Assembly (NCBI RefSeq): GCF_007655135.1 | Contig: NC_045134.1 | Location: 21,290,568-21,354,567 of the forward strand | Source of the DNA: Punica granatum | Lineage: Eukaryota; Streptophyta; Magnoliopsida; Myrtales; Lythraceae | Reading direction: 5' to 3' | DNA length: 64,000 bases | Position numbers and translations under genes: made by a program | The notes under the pieces: generated by a model | Told to the model about the DNA's origin: nothing | Database searches by the model: none | The model's input: the letters and a program-made list of their open reading frames with translations, nothing else | In this document: in pieces, positions 61,320 to 64,000 of the stretch | How the letters are laid out: each line of letters starts with the position of its first letter | Position numbering within the stretch: the first letter of the stretch is position 1

Positions 61320-62320
61320 TTGTCATCACGTGCTTTCTCTCCGCGAGTAGCCGCAAGTTTTTCCGGGTCTTGTATTTATCTTATAACCGGGTGTTTTCGA
61401 TACATTAAATGACTGTATACTCGTAAGGAAAAAATTACAGGAACTGCTTATATATGTGACATGTTAGCACATATGCAAGAGAAGAGGCTATCAACCATAC
61501 AGATTAATTATACAATGGCCAAGGCATCAAAATGTGATTAAAAATTCATCACGAAGTGTATAATCTATTCTTTGGACCTCGGATCCATTGGTTTTTCCTG
61601 CTTATATTTCTCACGATGTTCTAAGATTATTGGACTTTTTCACAACCAACAACAATGTGGACCAAATTATAGGAAGATTAAATAGAATTATGTCTCTCCT
61701 AGTATCCTCAGGACTCCTTTGATAATCTGTAATCATGTATGAGAGAAGTAGATGAAAAGAATCAATCATACATACCAATGTGCCAAACTAAACCGCTTGT
61801 TTCTAGAAGAAAGAAGTTTACTCACTCATTAAGCGTTCTTTTCTATTTCTGTGTTTATATATAGATGAAAGCGTTCTTCTTCTCTATTTCTATCTCTTCC
61901 TCCCATTCGTTTATTGTTACAACATAGTTCTAAAATACAATTATATTACACACAGATCTCACATAATTTCACGCTAAAATGAACGATTCTATGGATAATA
62001 ATCGGTCTGTATAATTAATTTTTCGCTATTTTGTGTAGGATGTTTGGTGATTGGGGCCGATAAATACAATGTTGGTGGATAAAGTATGTAGACAGGGAGG
62101 GGGAAATTGCATGCATGCATTATTGTCTTCATTACCGTCGATGCAATATTTGTCAGTTGTAGCTGGCGGCAACATTTTTGGCTTCTCCGCCCCCTTCTCT
62201 CTCTACCCCAACTGATTTTGTCTCCTTTTGTCCCCATTTCAGGTCACAGAGACACTTGTCTCCTCCCCCAAAATAGGAAAATAAATTATGAGAAGGTCCC
62301 TAAGGGAAATTAATAATTTT
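61320..62320. other. ARF upstream region, no gene seen
   Basis: AT-rich. Open frames at 61989-62313 are overlapping shadows on both strands without protein character. Confidence 0.5.
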
Positions 62321-62321
62321 T

Positions 62322-62495
62322 TTGAATGGTCATCTTGAAAGTCAAAGGGTTCGATTGATCCAGCACGAGGTGGGTCGGTCTACTGATAAGTAAAATTATC
62401 TCGCCGTGAATTTTTTTCATTTACAAACTTTGAACCTGAGACTTTTTTTTAAAGAAAACAAATATCAAACCATTTAAATCAATTCACGTCAGTAA
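62322..62495 (-). mobile_element. SINE-like copy (TTGGTTTAAATGG family)
   Basis: On the minus strand GATTTAAATGGTTTGATA is followed by GTCTCAGGTTCAAAG, AATTCACGGCGAGA and TTACTTATCAGTAGACCGAC. Order and motifs match 27778-27965 and 36839-37001. Confidence 0.5.
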
Positions 62496-62499
62496 AATT

Positions 62500-63300
62500 A
62501 ATAAATTTTGAATATATTGATGATCTAATTTCAAAATGTTGTAGCCCATTTTTTTGTTTAAGATGGTTTTTGCGAAATGTTTCTTTACTAATTATAGCAC
62601 ATGTGGGCCCTTGGGATATGATGCCTCGTCGGAATATGAGAAATTATTATTCCTTTTCTGGTGAAAATATATGACAAAAGATTTGAAAATTTTTGGAACT
62701 AAAATAAAATGCACAAGGATATACAACGTACACTAGATTTTATGCAGTTAGAGAAGGAACGACTAACGAATGTAAGGCTTCTCTATTTTCCGACGCCTTC
62801 TTTGCACATAAGCGCTAGTTTCAGCTTATTTCATTAATCGGTTTTTAATTGAATGTTTATTTGTATTTTACTAGCTACCCGATAAGAGAAGATTGTGCAT
62901 GGAATCTTACCGCATAACCCGCTAAACATGACAAATAGGTGCCGTGTGGATGATTACTGTGAAGTGAAACTTCAATTTGTTCCCTTTCTCGGCCCTTTAG
63001 TTACGAGCAACGAAAAATTTCTCTTGGATCATTAACGAGAGGGGTCATAACTTTTCTTAGCCATTATGTGGAGCAAGGAACCTCATGTTGTGTAAACGTT
63101 GAACGCATGCATGCATGACGCGACAAAAATAGAAGAGGCACCTCATTTACTAAACCAGTGTCCATATTCTTAGAGTACATAATAACATTGGTAGGAATAC
63201 AACTAGTAAATCTGCATATTTCATTGTTGTCTATCCCTTTCAATGTATTGATTTTGTTTAAAATGTTAAATGACTTCTAGAGTGTTTTATCATTAGTTAT
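62500..63300. other. Intergenic, no gene seen
   Basis: AT-rich spacer without coding character. Confidence 0.55.
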
Positions 63301-63304
63301 CCTT

Positions 63305-63595
63305 AGGTCCCATTTTGACACACGGGAATATAATGGAATGAATTTCATATAATGAAATGTAATTGTATTGAGAGAAAAATTGTGATTTTTAGGTTAAGCT
63401 AAACAATATCGAGTATTTAATTGAATGAACTTATCTTTTAAAATACCATTTTATACATTATATTTTTAAATATATAAAATTGTTATTATGCATATAAAAT
63501 TTTGTAAAAATGATGGAATGAGCATTCTTTAAGTTTTCCAAAGGAATGGATCATTCTATCAAATTGAAGGGAACATATATTCCAAATTTATCTAT
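63305..63595. mobile_element. MITE, single-unit relative of the element at 26.5 kb
   Basis: Starts TTAGGTCCCATTTTGACACACGG-like and runs through AATGGAATGAATT, TTTTAGGTTAAGCTAA, GAACTTATCTTTTAA, TATGCATATAAAATT, AATGATGGAATGAGC and GGAATGGATCATTC. The same order appears in 26527-27210, where the middle is tandemly tripled. Non-coding. Confidence 0.6.
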
Positions 63596-63599
63596 CATA

Positions 63600-64000
63600 T
63601 ATTAAGTAATTCAAAGTACTTTCATTAGAGTCTCCCGTTGGATTGATGAGGATGCACGACATTAGCATTTTTCAGAGACTCTTTGCTCTCGGTGAAGCGT
63701 CTCTTCATGTTTCCTTCACTAACTATGGAGATAGATACACAAAACTCAATTAAATTATATTAACGTCCTAGTAATTATTCACCATCAGGTTCTCCCATTC
63801 ATCTCCCTTCGCCATCTTCAGAGTCTCTTTCCAATTGATAAATCTGGAGGAAGCTGGTTGGATCAAAACTAATTAATTATGTTTTTCTAAAATAATAAAT
63901 GAACGATAATGTGAAAACTCAAGGTAATTATTTACATTAAAAATCTATATATATATATAAGTAAAATTGACTCCTAAAAGCAATTAATATAATTATATTT
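63600..64000. other. Intergenic to window end, no gene seen
   Basis: AT-rich with a short TA run near 63948. No gene. Confidence 0.5.

Overview
This is a stretch of AT-rich plant nuclear DNA. Spliced protein genes with GT-AG introns, a class III peroxidase, a CRIB-type RopGAP, an auxin response factor and many plant-type transposable elements point to a flowering plant, most likely a core eudicot. I cannot name the species. About a quarter of the window is genes (exons plus introns); the rest is intergenic DNA with MULEs, MITEs, SINEs, one LINE remnant, a probable solo LTR and microsatellites.

Layout. 1-1.3 kb: decayed copy of APC8/CDC23. 2.4-8.0 kb: a 1.6 kb MULE that seems to carry a captured promoter and first exon, a SINE, subterminal-type repeats and MITEs. 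8.5-10.1 kb (-): intact four-exon class III peroxidase. 10.3-30 kb: a gene desert holding a SINE with clear target-site duplication, Tourist-like and MULE-like MITEs, a nested MULE pair, a probable solo LTR and a MITE with a 190-bp segment present three times. 30.5-33.4 kb (+): RopGAP. 34.1-34.8 kb: MULE. 34.9-35.3 kb (-): small acidic protein. 39.0-42.8 kb (-): tandem-BRCT protein, with a tRNA-Pro(UGG) gene on the other strand just upstream. 45.5-46.7 kb: LINE RNase H remnant and a GPN1-type GTPase exon fragment. 51.0-54.4 kb (+): NAD-type short-chain dehydrogenase. 54.8-55.8 kb (-): plastid-type unknown protein. 56.4-61.1 kb (-): 14-exon auxin response factor with leader uORFs. 61.3-64 kb: non-coding, with a SINE and a MITE.

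The genes are independent plant units (cell wall/ROS, Rop signalling, DNA-damage-type BRCT scaffold, auxin transcription, SDR metabolism), not a pathway cluster. Exon coordinates were derived by hand from splice sites, phase and family conservation. The best leads concern transposons and gene structure: a SINE and a LINE sharing a 3' tail, nested MULEs with target-site duplications, a triplicated segment in a MITE, a BRCT gene with no obvious in-frame ATG beside a tRNA gene, and a frame-neutral stop-free intron next to the RopGAP arginine finger.
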